A DNA stretch of 64,000 nucleotides from Photobacterium sp. TY1-4. Its GTDB lineage: Bacteria > Pseudomonadota > Gammaproteobacteria > Enterobacterales > Vibrionaceae. Below are positions 1-8,475 of the stretch, in pieces; position 1 is the stretch's first letter; each line of letters begins with the position of its first letter. Position numbers and translations under genes: made by a program. The DNA lies in contig NZ_CP099735.1 of NCBI RefSeq assembly GCF_025398175.1, positions 1,488,001-1,552,000 of the forward strand, read 5' to 3'. Below the pieces are notes generated by a model. It worked only from the letters and a program-made list of their open reading frames with translations, had not been told where the DNA came from and did no database searches.

Positions 1-1163
1 GCAGCTTCACCATTGTGACTTCTGAACTGGCACCGATCGGGTTGCTTTCCGGCATCGGCGATGATCTCGGGATATCCACCTCACAAGCGGGGCTGATCGT
101 GACGCTCTATGCCTGGATCGCGGCCGCTGCGGCATTGTTCTCGGCGATGGTGTTGTCCCGGGTGCCGCGACGACCGTTGTTGACTGCCCTGATGTTGATC
201 TTGGCGGTGTCCAGTGGTGCTGCCGCGATGGCCGGGTCTTTTCCTGTGTTGATGGGCGCACGGGTGATTGGCGCGCTTTCCCACGGTGCGTTTTGGGTCT
301 CCATTGGTATTGTGAGTACCCAGTTAGTCCCGCCTCATCGGGTTGGCTTGGCGACATCGATTATTTTCGGAGGCGTTTCGGCTGCCAGTGTGCTGGGAGT
401 GCCGCTGGCGAGTCTGATTGGTACCGACGAAGGGTGGCGCACTGCTTTTGCCGCGGTTTCCGCATTGTCTTTCGCGGTGGCGCTCATCTGTGGCATGACG
501 TTGCCGAAGCTGCCCGGGAGCCAGAGTGTCGGTTTTTCCGATATGGGCCGGGTGTTGTCGAACCCACGTTTCTTGCGCATTTTCGCTGCGGCGGTGCTGG
601 CGATCACCGCACATTTCATGGCATTCACCTATATCGAGCCTTACCTTCATGTACAAAGCGCGATCAAGCCTTCATTCATCGCGCCGTTGCTGCTCGCGTT
701 TGGTGGTGCCGGGCTGGTCGCGAATATTGTGACCGGCGGCCTTATCGATCGCAGGCTCAAACAGGTACTCATGTTCTCGCTTTCTGTCGCTTCGGGCGCG
801 CTGTGGCTGTTGTCCTCGTCGGCAAATATGCTCGGGCTTTCGGGGACGGTGCTGATGCTGATCCTGTGGGGTGGGGCAATCGCCGTTGTGATGGTGAGCT
901 TCCAGACCTGGATCCTCAAAGAAGCGGGTGTGGATGCTTTGCCGGCCTCTGCAATTTACGTGGCGATCTTTAATCTCTCGATTGGTCTGGGTGCCGTGAT
1001 CGGCGCTTTCATCCTGACGTTGGCCGAGCTCTCACAGATCTTTTTTAGCGCAGCCACGGCAACAGCGATGGGGGCGTTCCTGATTGTTCTCATTGCCGCC
1101 CCGGCGACTGCGCCGAGTGATCAACAAATGGCATCAGGTTCGGATGGGATAGCGGACACGTGA
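1..1163 (+). CDS. MFS sugar/drug exporter, SotB-like (5' end outside window)
   Basis: Major facilitator superfamily inner-membrane exporter resembling SotB/YdeA-type sugar efflux proteins. The frame is already open at the window edge and reads SFTIVTSELAPIGLL, matching the conserved end of helix 1 in this family (TTEFxPVGLL). The true start therefore lies upstream, and the GTG at 15 is internal. About ten hydrophobic helices follow, with a family-typical AHFMAFTYIEP stretch in the middle and a GGAG loop. The visible part is about 387 residues, close to the roughly 400 expected. Proton-coupled export of a sugar, sugar analogue or drug is the family role; the substrate cannot be read from sequence. 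The C-terminus is a short polar tail. The next gene is convergent and unrelated. Confidence 0.85.
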   Translation, partial: SFTIVTSELAPIGLLSGIGDDLGISTSQAGLIVTLYAWIAAAAALFSAMVLSRVPRRPLLTALMLILAVSSGAAAMAGSFPVLMGARVIGALSHGAFWVSIGIVSTQLVPPHRVGLATSIIFGGVSAASVLGVPLASLIGTDEGWRTAFAAVSALSFAVALICGMTLPKLPGSQSVGFSDMGRVLSNPRFLRIFAAAVLAITAHFMAFTYIEPYLHVQSAIKPSFIAPLLLAFGGAGLVANIVTGGLIDRRLKQVLMFSLSVASGALWLLSSSANMLGLSGTVLMLILWGGAIAVVMVSFQTWILKEAGVDALPASAIYVAIFNLSIGLGAVIGAFILTLAELSQIFFSAATATAMGAFLIVLIAAPATAPSDQQMASGSDGIADT

Positions 1164-1268
1164 CATACAAGGACGCATGAAAAGCACCTGATATTCTCAG
1201 CCTGTCAGTAGAAGGGACGCACTGATCGACCTTTGGGTCAGTGCGTCGTGAGGGGGAGCTGTGGTCTG

Positions 1269-2252
1269 TCAACGGGCGTAAAACCGGGTGGCGACGATCC
1301 GGTGCTTCTGTGGCGCGGTGGTGAGGTTGTCCTCGGTCAGCAGCCGGACAATGGCGCTGACAAACTCGTCTTTACAATAGCCGATGGTGGAGAACCGGTA
1401 GCTGCCTAGCTGGGAAAACGGTGTGTTATCAAACCCGAAGATTGCTTGTCGCTCGATCATCGCCGGGCTGGTGGTGCGGAAGAAATCCATTGCCGCCATT
1501 GCCATGGAATCTGAGGTGCAGAAGACGCCGAGTCCGTCAGTTTGCGGGATCGGGTGGGACTGCAAGTAGTCCAGCGCCGTTTCATAGGCGTAATCACAGT
1601 AGCCGAGCTGAACGAGTGTGATCCCGTGCTGGTGCATGGCCTGGCGGTAACTTTCCACCCGCTGCAACTCGACCTGAGATGTTTCACGGCCACAGAGCAA
1701 AATGGCCTGGCGGATCTGTTTGCGCTGCGCCTCGGCAATTGCCTGTTCAATGCCAAGCGATTCGTTGATGGTCACCGACAGGCCCTGCTCGTCTTTCCTG
1801 CCGTTCAGCATGATGACCTGATTGGTATAGAACAGGTTGGGGGCTTCGTCGGGTTCGATGAGGTCGGAGAAAATCAGAGCCGCGTCGACGCGGTGGACAA
1901 AGGGGTTGCGCTTGATTTCGGCAATATCCTGCTGCGATCGCAGACGGATAAACAGGGTTTGTTTGCCGAGGGCCTGAATGGCCTGGATCAGCGAGTCAAA
2001 CAGGGTCAGGTCACTGATGTCGGCAATATGGTTGACGACAATGGCGATCAGGCCGGTCGACTTGTTGCTCAGGCTCTGGGCGAACGGGTTCGCGACATAG
2101 CCTAAGGTTTCGGCGGCATCTAGCACCCGCTGTTTTTTATCCGCCGAGATCGGGCGGTTCTTTCCGGACAGCGCCCGGGACGCGACGGCTTTCGAGACGC
2201 CGGCCAATGCTGCTACATCATCTAAGGTCGGAAGAGAAGGTTTACTGGTCAT
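1269..2252 (-). CDS. LacI/GalR family transcriptional regulator
   Basis: LacI-family repressor of 327 residues. The N-terminus (residues 8-55) is the lac-type helix-turn-helix: TLDDVAALAGVSKAVASRAL followed by a hinge region NPFAQSLSNKSTGLIA. The rest is the periplasmic-binding-protein-like effector domain, ending in the FGFDNTPFSQLG region typical of the C-terminal subdomain. Length is normal for the family. It overlaps the end of cutC by 11 bases and is transcribed in the same direction, so it is the last gene of a cutC-lacI unit and may also follow the upstream amino-acid importer genes. The effector is probably a sugar or sugar derivative, which fits a neighbouring glycosylasparaginase, but this is inference. 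Confidence 0.9.
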   Translation of the reverse strand: MTSKPSLPTLDDVAALAGVSKAVASRALSGKNRPISADKKQRVLDAAETLGYVANPFAQSLSNKSTGLIAIVVNHIADISDLTLFDSLIQAIQALGKQTLFIRLRSQQDIAEIKRNPFVHRVDAALIFSDLIEPDEAPNLFYTNQVIMLNGRKDEQGLSVTINESLGIEQAIAEAQRKQIRQAILLCGRETSQVELQRVESYRQAMHQHGITLVQLGYCDYAYETALDYLQSHPIPQTDGLGVFCTSDSMAMAAMDFFRTTSPAMIERQAIFGFDNTPFSQLGSYRFSTIGYCKDEFVSAIVRLLTEDNLTTAPQKHRIVATRFYAR

Positions 2253-3000
2253 TGAGCTGTTTCACTACATGATGAATGATCTGAGCGTCCGTGACATCGA
2301 TAAAGTTATCATTCGCCGAATTGTTGCCCATGACGGCGGCGTCAGCAGGCCGGTTCATTTTGCTAGGTCTTTGTTTTTTACCTGATAAATGTATCTCAGT
2401 GGCACCGGTGATATCAATGATTTGCTTTGCATTGTCCCGGTTGATCCCACATCCCGGCATGATGGAGAGCTGGTTGCCTGCCTGTTTGACCAGATCCCGA
2501 ATGCACAAAGCCCCCTGCTCGGCGCTGGCTTGCAGTCCTGAGGTCAGAATGCGCTCGCAACCGAGATCGATCACCTGCGCCAGGGCGATGGCCGGGTCTG
2601 CGACCAGGTCAAATGCGCGGTGAAAGGTGATCCCCAATCCGGCTGCCTGAGCAACCCATTGCCTGACGGCGTGCTGGTCGATTTGCCGGTCTGCGGTCAG
2701 GGCGCCGATGACGATGCCATCCACACCGGCGTCCCGGAAATACGCAATTTCATCGCTTATCATCGCCACTTCGTCGGGCGAAAACAGGAAGTCGCCGCTG
2801 CGGGGGCGGATCATGGCATACACCGGGATCGGCGCATGCTGAACCGCATACCGGGTCAGCCCGGGCGTGGGCGTGAGGCCGCCGAGTGAGAGGGCGCTGC
2901 ACAGCTCGATTCGATCTGCGCCTGCGGCGATCGCGGTTTGAAGTGATTCGATGTTATCGACGCAGACTTCTACGTTTATGTGATGCATTTGTTTTTTCAC
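2242..3000 (-). CDS. cutC: CutC family protein
   Basis: CutC-family TIM-barrel protein, 252 residues, the usual length. Diagnostic stretches are the N-terminal VEVCVDNIESLQTA, GADRIELCSALSLGGLTPT, the MIRPRSGDF motif near residue 85, VDGIVIGALT, FHRAFD and LTSGLQASAEQG. E. coli CutC was originally linked to copper tolerance, but its biochemical role remains unsettled, so the copper label should be treated as a name only. Here it sits between a glycosylasparaginase/amino-acid ABC cluster and a LacI regulator, a context that looks metabolic rather than metal-related. The start ATG lies in a weak SD context. It is spaced 104 bases from the upstream solute-binding protein gene. Confidence 0.9.
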   Translation of the reverse strand: MKKQMHHINVEVCVDNIESLQTAIAAGADRIELCSALSLGGLTPTPGLTRYAVQHAPIPVYAMIRPRSGDFLFSPDEVAMISDEIAYFRDAGVDGIVIGALTADRQIDQHAVRQWVAQAAGLGITFHRAFDLVADPAIALAQVIDLGCERILTSGLQASAEQGALCIRDLVKQAGNQLSIMPGCGINRDNAKQIIDITGATEIHLSGKKQRPSKMNRPADAAVMGNNSANDNFIDVTDAQIIHHVVKQLNDQ

Positions 3001-3104
3001 TGCTGTTGGGTGATGATGAGCGCCCTTTCGCCTCAGTGTCGTACATGTGCCGGAACAGAGACGCTGTCAAGACGAAAGGGCCGTTTCAATCGCTGATGAC
3101 GAGT

Positions 3105-3899
3105 TTACCAGACGCCAATCAGCGCTGGTGGATTGGCATCATCTCCCCACCATTTATGGTAAGACTTCTCGTAATCGCCGGAGTTGATGTAATCAGAGAC
3201 GAACATGTCCATCCAACGCAAAAACTCCGGGTCGCCTTTGCGGATCCCGATGGCAATCGGATCATTGGAGTGTAGTCCCGGTAGCGTCGCCAGCCGCTGG
3301 TTTTGGGTGGCGAGGTAATCAATCAGCGAGCTGTCTTCAATCCCTGCATCGACCCGTCCCTGGCGCAGCAGCAAAATCCCGTCCGGCGCGAAGTTATCGG
3401 TATACACCAGCTTGGCGCCCGGCACCGCCCGCTTCAGGAAGGCTTCCCCGGTGGAGCCCCGGCCGACGACGACTTTCTTGCCGTCCAGATCGGCAAGTGA
3501 TTGGATCTTCTGATCTTTTTGGTACACCACCCGCAGACCGGCACGGGCGTACGGGAGCGTGAAGTTGACGGATTTTGCCCGGGCCAGTGTGGCCGACATG
3601 TTGCCGATCACGGCATCGAGTTGGTCCGAGAACAGCATGGAAACCCGCGCGTCACCGTGAACATCGGTAAAGCGGGGCTCAACTCCCAGTTTTTCGGCCA
3701 GGCGGTAGGCCAGATCCACGTCGTAGCCTGCCGGTTGGTTCTTGGCATCGCGAAATCCGATAGGCTCGCCGCCGAGCGAGACGCCGATTTTGATAAACCC
3801 GCGCTCGCGGATCTCTTCCATCTTGCCCGCCAGCGCGGCGGTTGAGCTCAGCGCGATCACGCCGCTCAGTAATGTTGCCATTAACGTTTTTAGTTTCAT
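3105..3899 (-). CDS. Amino-acid ABC transporter substrate-binding protein
   Basis: Periplasmic solute-binding protein of the polar amino-acid family (SBP_bac_3), 264 residues. A signal peptide is evident: MKLKTLMATLLSGVIALS then STAALA before GKMEEIRERG, with likely cleavage after ALA. The mature part carries family signatures: IKIGVSLGGEPIGFRD, QPAGYDVDLAYRLAEKLG, VDAVIGNMSATLARAKSVNFTLPY and the GRGSTGEAFLKR loop. It is the last importer component of the minus-strand cluster of two permeases, an ATPase, a glycosylasparaginase and this protein. Placement directly after a GlcNAc-Asn-cleaving enzyme suggests aspartate, asparagine or an Asn-linked sugar as ligand; this is inference from context. 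Confidence 0.93.
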   Translation of the reverse strand: MKLKTLMATLLSGVIALSSTAALAGKMEEIRERGFIKIGVSLGGEPIGFRDAKNQPAGYDVDLAYRLAEKLGVEPRFTDVHGDARVSMLFSDQLDAVIGNMSATLARAKSVNFTLPYARAGLRVVYQKDQKIQSLADLDGKKVVVGRGSTGEAFLKRAVPGAKLVYTDNFAPDGILLLRQGRVDAGIEDSSLIDYLATQNQRLATLPGLHSNDPIAIGIRKGDPEFLRWMDMFVSDYINSGDYEKSYHKWWGDDANPPALIGVW

Positions 3900-3914
3900 T
3901 GCCTTGCTCCCTCG

Positions 3915-4829
3915 TTAACATTTTTCCGCGATGAACTGCTGCGGCTTTTCCATGGCTGATGTGTAAACCCAGTACTTGATGTCTCCCTCACAACCGACAT
4001 TGACCACGCGGTAGTTGTCGTCTTTGTCGATGGCATGAATCACCACGCCGGCGAGAAATCCCCCGCGCAGTGCTTTCAAATCTTCGATGGCCATATCCAC
4101 CGCCTGATGCAGGGAATAGCCCAGTTTCATGGCCATGACGATGGCGTGGGACGTGTTGGCCCGGATGGTCATTTCGCCGGTGTGGGTACAGGCGGCGGCC
4201 CCGAACCGGCTGTCGGCGTAGAACCCCGCCCCGACAATCGGGGAGTCGCCCAGGCGGCCGGGATACTTCCAGGCCCAGCCGGAGGTGCTGGTGGCGGTAT
4301 AAATACTCTGGTTGCGATCTTTGGTGAGAAACACGGTGGTATCGCGCACTTTTTCCGGATCAGTGATCAAGGTATTGAGCTTGGCCAGCGGTCGCTTCGA
4401 CATGTCCGGGTTTGACTCGCCGGTGATCTCCTGCAGCTTTTTGAACCAGACTTCTTTTGAGTTTTCCATTAGCGGGTTGCTGCATTGAAACCCCATTTCG
4501 TCAGCAAAGCGGGTTGCGCCTTCGCCGACTAAGATCTCGTGGTTGAGCTCTTCCATCACTTTGCGGGCGACGCGGGTGACATGAAAATGGTTTTTGACCG
4601 CGCCGACGGCACCGGTGCGCAGGGTGTCCCCGTCCATCACCGCTCCGTCAAACTCCATCTCGCCGAGGAGGTTCGGCCAGCCGCCGTAGCCGACGCTGCG
4701 GACTTTCGGCTCGGCCTCGACCCGTTCAATACCACAGAGAATGGCGTCCAGGCCGTTCTCGCCGTGGTCCAGCATGTCGGCGGTTTCCTCAATGCCCGGC
4801 CAGGCTTCTGAATTCGAAAGAACAATCAT
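3915..4829 (-). CDS. Glycosylasparaginase (N4-(GlcNAc)-L-asparaginase), cytoplasmic
   Basis: Ntn-hydrolase of the glycosylasparaginase/isoaspartyl peptidase family, 304 residues. The precursor is expected to self-cleave before a catalytic threonine. The motif RDTTV places this at Asp163/Thr164, and it is followed by TSTSGWAWKYPGRLGDSPIVGAG, the substrate-binding and GDSP-GAG signature of the family. GEMTIRANTSHA further on gives the usual second-site residues. No signal peptide is visible, so it acts in the cytoplasm after uptake of its substrate. The reaction is hydrolysis of the amide bond between N-acetylglucosamine and asparagine, giving aspartate and GlcNAc. The gene overlaps the upstream ATPase gene by one base, so it is part of the importer operon and its substrate is probably what the importer brings in. 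Confidence 0.9.
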   Translation of the reverse strand: MIVLSNSEAWPGIEETADMLDHGENGLDAILCGIERVEAEPKVRSVGYGGWPNLLGEMEFDGAVMDGDTLRTGAVGAVKNHFHVTRVARKVMEELNHEILVGEGATRFADEMGFQCSNPLMENSKEVWFKKLQEITGESNPDMSKRPLAKLNTLITDPEKVRDTTVFLTKDRNQSIYTATSTSGWAWKYPGRLGDSPIVGAGFYADSRFGAAACTHTGEMTIRANTSHAIVMAMKLGYSLHQAVDMAIEDLKALRGGFLAGVVIHAIDKDDNYRVVNVGCEGDIKYWVYTSAMEKPQQFIAEKC

Positions 4830-5572
4830 TATTTGCTATCCATTTTGTCTAAGAATCGTTGAATGCGGGGATCCTGCTTGCCGCCCTGCTCGGAGAAGAA
4901 CTGATCTTTGTCCATGTCGACGCGCACCCGGCCTTCGTCCAGAAAGACGATCCGGTTGGAAATCTTGCGCGCGAAAGCAATTTCGTGGGTGACGAAAATC
5001 AGGGTGGTGCCGGTATTGCTCGCCAGATCGGCCAGCACGTCCAGCACTTCCGAGGTCATTTCCGGGTCCAGCGCGCTGGTGACTTCGTCGAGCAACAGGC
5101 ATGACGGATCCATCGCCAGCGCCCGGCAAATGCCGACCCGTTGTTTCTGGCCGCCGGAGAGCTGGGCCGGGTAGGCATCCTGTTTGTCGGCCAGCCCGAC
5201 TAAATCCAGCAGTTCCTGCGCTTTCTGCCGGGCCTGGGCTTTGGGGATCCCGAGCACTTCCACCGGGGCCAGGGTAATGTTGTCGATCACTTTCAAATGC
5301 GGATACAGGTTGAAGTGCTGGAAGACCGTTGCGACGTTTTTTCGGATTTCCGCCAGTTCATTGGCGTTGGTGACGGTGAGTCCGCCGATCCTGATGTCGC
5401 CGCCGTTGAGTTTTTCCAGGCCGTTGATACAGCGAATCAGGGTGGACTTCCCGGATCCGCTGGCCCCGAGGATCGAGACCACATCGCCTCGGCGGATGTG
5501 GAGCGAAACCCCGTTGAGAATGGTGGCGTTTCCGAAACGCTTTTCGACATTGTCTATCTGAATCATGATCAA
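4829..5572 (-). CDS. Polar amino-acid ABC transporter ATP-binding protein
   Basis: ABC ATPase of the GlnQ/HisP type, 247 residues. Walker A is GASGSGKST near residue 37, Q-loop in VFQHFNLYPHL, the signature motif is LSGGQKQRVGI, Walker B is CLLLDEVTSALDPE and the switch histidine is in FVTHEIAF. These are all intact. It would energise import with the two permeases encoded immediately upstream, from which it is separated by 3 bases. It overlaps the following glycosylasparaginase gene by a single base, indicating translational coupling. Confidence 0.95.
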   Translation of the reverse strand: MIMIQIDNVEKRFGNATILNGVSLHIRRGDVVSILGASGSGKSTLIRCINGLEKLNGGDIRIGGLTVTNANELAEIRKNVATVFQHFNLYPHLKVIDNITLAPVEVLGIPKAQARQKAQELLDLVGLADKQDAYPAQLSGGQKQRVGICRALAMDPSCLLLDEVTSALDPEMTSEVLDVLADLASNTGTTLIFVTHEIAFARKISNRIVFLDEGRVRVDMDKDQFFSEQGGKQDPRIQRFLDKMDSK

Positions 5573-5575
5573 TCC

Positions 5576-6247
5576 TTACAGGCTGGCCCAGTCCTGATGC
5601 TTCTTGAGATGGGTTTCTAACGTCCGGCCGAGCTTGGTGAGCAGCCAGGACAACATGAAATAGGTCGCGCCGATCACCGGCCAGACGATAAACGGCTGCC
5701 AGGTGCGCTGATTCAGGATCTGCCCGACTTTGGTGATGTCCATGACGCCAATCACCGAGATCAGCGAGGTGACCTGAAGCTGGTTCACCGCCAGCCCGAC
5801 CAAAGGTGCAATCGCCACTAGCAAGGCTTGCGGGGTAATGATCTTGGCGAGGACTTTCCACTCGCTCAGGCCGAATGAGCGCGCCGCTTCCACTTGCCCC
5901 TTATCGATGGAGGCCAGGGCGGAAACCACAATTACGGAGATGAAGGCCGCGGTATTGCCGGACAGGGTGATCACCGCTGCTTCCGTCGCGGTCATATCGA
6001 CCCCCAGCAAAATGGGCAGGCCGAAGTAGATCAAGAACAGCTGCACCAGCACCGGGGAGTTTTTCAGAAACTCGCTGGTAAAGGTCGCGGCATGTCCCAG
6101 CCCAGGCACCTGATAATGGCGCGTGAGCGCGAGCAGCGTTCCCAGCACCGCGCCGATCAGGCTGGAGATCAGAAACACCTGCAGGGACACGCCGATGCCG
6201 CTGAGCAAGACGATGAAATCGTAGGGTACGAATGCGTTATTCGACAC
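5576..6247 (-). CDS. Polar amino-acid ABC transporter permease
   Basis: Inner-membrane permease of the HisM/GlnP family, 223 residues with about five membrane helices. The EAA loop, which docks onto the ATPase, is visible as QVEAARSFGLSEWKVLAKIITPQAL around residues 135-160. The N-terminus FIVLLSGIGVSLQVFLISSLIGAVLG is the usual first helix pair. It lies 2 bases downstream of the second permease gene and 3 bases upstream of the ATPase gene, so the heterodimeric permease and ATPase are made together. Confidence 0.93.
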   Translation of the reverse strand: MSNNAFVPYDFIVLLSGIGVSLQVFLISSLIGAVLGTLLALTRHYQVPGLGHAATFTSEFLKNSPVLVQLFLIYFGLPILLGVDMTATEAAVITLSGNTAAFISVIVVSALASIDKGQVEAARSFGLSEWKVLAKIITPQALLVAIAPLVGLAVNQLQVTSLISVIGVMDITKVGQILNQRTWQPFIVWPVIGATYFMLSWLLTKLGRTLETHLKKHQDWASL

Positions 6248-6249
6248 GG

Positions 6250-6915
6250 TTAATCCTCCAGGACAAATTGTTTGTTCAAACGGGCGTGCAGGCGTGAAAT
6301 GGCCAGCGACAGGATGTAAGTCAGCACGCAGTAAAACAGCAGCAGCAAGAAATAGACTTCAAAGGGCCGGAAGGTTTCTGCGGCAATGATCTTGGCGGTG
6401 CCGGTGAGCTCATTCAGCGTGACCGTCGAGAGAATGGAAGTCGTCAGGATCAGGTTGATAAAAATCGACCCCAGCGGGCGAATGGCGTTGCGCAGTGCGA
6501 TGGGCAAGATCACTTTCTGGTAGATCACCCGGCGCTTGAGGCCAAACGACTGGGCGGCTTCAATCACGTCTTTGTCCACCTGCAGCACACTGGCCCGCAG
6601 CACATCGGCGCAGTAGGCCCCGACGGCGAGTGACAGGGCAATTACGCCGGTGGTGTAGGGGTCGATGAAAATCCCGAGTTCAGGCAAGCCGTAGAAAATG
6701 AAAAAGACCTGAACGATAAACGGAATATTGCGGAAACAGTTGATGTATCCGTTGCCGAATCGGCTCTGCCACGGATGGCGGCTGACACAGGCAAACATGA
6801 CGGCCAGGCCGACGCCAAAGCTGCCGAGAATCGCCAGAGAGCTGACCGTTGCGGTGATGATAAACCCGTCGGTAAAGGACCCGAAATATTGCGAGATGAT
6901 ACTGAGATCAAACAT
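6250..6915 (-). CDS. Polar amino-acid ABC transporter permease (second subunit)
   Basis: HisM/GlnP family permease, 221 residues from the chosen start. The EAA loop reads DVIEAAQSFGLKRRVIYQKVILPIALRNAIRP, followed by the last two helices. I chose the ATG at 6915 (MFDLSIISQYFGSF). It aligns with the family N-terminus and is preceded by GGATGGCGG. The frame extends upstream to a TTG at 6987 (24 more residues), but that segment is proline/lysine rich and unlike the family. It is the first gene of the minus-strand importer operon; its promoter should lie between 6916 and about 7290. Confidence 0.9.
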   Translation of the reverse strand: MFDLSIISQYFGSFTDGFIITATVSSLAILGSFGVGLAVMFACVSRHPWQSRFGNGYINCFRNIPFIVQVFFIFYGLPELGIFIDPYTTGVIALSLAVGAYCADVLRASVLQVDKDVIEAAQSFGLKRRVIYQKVILPIALRNAIRPLGSIFINLILTTSILSTVTLNELTGTAKIIAAETFRPFEVYFLLLLFYCVLTYILSLAISRLHARLNKQFVLED

Positions 6916-7114
6916 AAAACCGCCATCCAGTTGCAAAAGTGAAACCGATTTCACTTTAGGCGGTGATGGCTTATTCGCAATGTACAAAATAAGAATTTGC
7001 TATCTGGATCGGCTCAATTGAATGAAACAACGGTGTGTGTGCATAAAAAGATGTCGGGAAGGACTAACTTTTCATCATCGTGGATACTCTTGGATCGAAA
7101 TATGCTTTATGCCG

Positions 7115-7170
7115 CAAAACACAAAACACAAAACACAAAACACAAAACACAAAGCACAAGGAACAAGCAC
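7115..7170. repeat. 7-bp tandem repeat, about 8 copies
   Basis: Five exact copies of CAAAACA followed by three degenerate ones (CAAAGCA, CAAGGAA, CAAGCAC). It lies in the 375-base gap between the first importer permease and the LysR gene, where no gene is supported. A 7-bp unit is not a multiple of 3, and copy-number change would alter promoter spacing for the permease operon if the promoter spans it. No other feature was seen in the gap. Confidence 0.9.
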
Positions 7171-7291
7171 ATTTGGCGAGAAAAGTGGCGCATGAGGACG
7201 AATGGTGGCGTATCAAGGTACATGGTTTCCGTCACAGCGCCGGCTTCGCGCAAACGCTGGGGGATGTGACGGTTGAGCCGGTGCGAATTCC

Positions 7292-8209
7292 TTAGCTCTG
7301 AAGCTGCGCTTCAAAAATTTCCGGCATGGATTTGGCGGCGTTTTTGATCGACTCGGTAAAGCTGTGGAGCGATTTATGATGCCGGGTGTTGGTCGGGTAG
7401 GCGAGGTTATAGGGGTAGTAAATCGCCGGTTCAAATGGGCGGGTGACGACGCCGTTGGCGGCCCATACCCGGGCGGCGAACGGCTCCAGGACGCCGACGG
7501 CCAGCCCGGCGGCGATCATCGAATAGCCAGTGTGCGAGGTGTCGATAAACAGCTGCTTGCTGACCTTGGTTTCAACCGGCTCCAGCGCCTGGCCCAGTTT
7601 ACTCCAGTAGGTCGGGTTGGAATCGAGGACAGTGAGCACCGACTCCCCGATCAGATCTTCGGCCGTGATGACGCTTTTTCGGGTCAGCGGGTGGTCATGA
7701 CGGGCGGCGAAAACAAAACGCGCATTGCCGATAAATTCCTGCTCAATGCCGCTTAATTGCGGCAGTTGCAGCCCCACGGCCAGATCGACCGAGTTGGTTT
7801 GCAGCTTCATGACGATTTCCGCCATGCCGTCGGTGTGCACCACGATCCGCTCGTTTGGAAAATATTTCTTATGCTCGCTGAGCGCCAGCGGGAGCAGGGT
7901 GCTGGCAATTGCCGAGGTGCTGGCAATTTTGAGCTCTTTCGGCGCCCGGGTCCGGATATGGGCCGCTACTGATTGCAGCTTTTCCAACCCTAAAAAACTC
8001 TCCTCCACCGAGCGGAAAAACTCGGCTGCTTCGTGGGTCGGGTGCAGGCGTCCCTTGCGCCGTTCAAACAGCAAGAAACCGAGCGAGTGCTCCAGATCAC
8101 TGATGAGTCGGCTGACCGCGGGTTGGGTGACGTGCATTTCCGCAGCGGCGGCGGCGGTGGTCCCGCGTAACATGATGTAGCGGAAGGCTTCAATCTGTCG
8201 AAATTTCAT
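7292..8209 (-). CDS. LysR family transcriptional regulator
   Basis: LysR-type regulator, 305 residues from the chosen ATG at 8209 (MKFRQIEAFRYIMLRG). The N-terminal winged helix includes TAAAAAEMHVTQPAVSRLISDLE, a standard LTTR recognition helix. The remainder is the two-lobe effector domain. The frame extends 15 codons upstream to a GTG at 8254, but MKFRQIEAF is the family-typical N-terminus. It is divergent from the dipeptide ABC operon beginning at 8476 and stands upstream, in the same direction, of the amino-acid importer operon. It is therefore the natural regulator of one or both. A 17-bp repeat array covers its start region and probably its promoter. Confidence 0.92.
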   Translation of the reverse strand: MKFRQIEAFRYIMLRGTTAAAAAEMHVTQPAVSRLISDLEHSLGFLLFERRKGRLHPTHEAAEFFRSVEESFLGLEKLQSVAAHIRTRAPKELKIASTSAIASTLLPLALSEHKKYFPNERIVVHTDGMAEIVMKLQTNSVDLAVGLQLPQLSGIEQEFIGNARFVFAARHDHPLTRKSVITAEDLIGESVLTVLDSNPTYWSKLGQALEPVETKVSKQLFIDTSHTGYSMIAAGLAVGVLEPFAARVWAANGVVTRPFEPAIYYPYNLAYPTNTRHHKSLHSFTESIKNAAKSMPEIFEAQLQS

Positions 8210-8305
8210 GGGTTGTCCATAACAAGTGCTAAGCCGTAACAAGTGTTTATTCACAGCAAGTGCTTATCCATCCCAAATGTTCATCCATAACATTTGTTTA
8301 TCGAC
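8204..8305. repeat. 17-bp tandem array at the lysR start / divergent promoter region
   Basis: Five units begin at exactly 17-base intervals: 8221, 8238, 8255, 8272 and 8289. The consensus is AACAAGTGTTTATCCAT, with 1 to 6 mismatches per unit. A weaker sixth unit at 8204 keeps the TCCAT end and overlaps the LysR start codon. The array lies between the LysR gene and the divergent dipeptide-transport operon. Iterated operator sites or a replication-slippage array are both possible. I know of no standard LysR operator that recurs at 17 bp. Confidence 0.8.
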
Positions 8306-8475
8306 CATGCCTGAATATAAGTGGATGGTATTACATTTAGTTTACATGATGGACTTAGTTACACAATGCTCAGGAGACATCCCTCCCTGAGTTTCAGCCG
8401 TGGTTTCCTGTCATGCACGGAGGTGTGAAGGAGCCAATTTGCAGCCCAATGTACTGTCAGCACAAGGATGAACAC

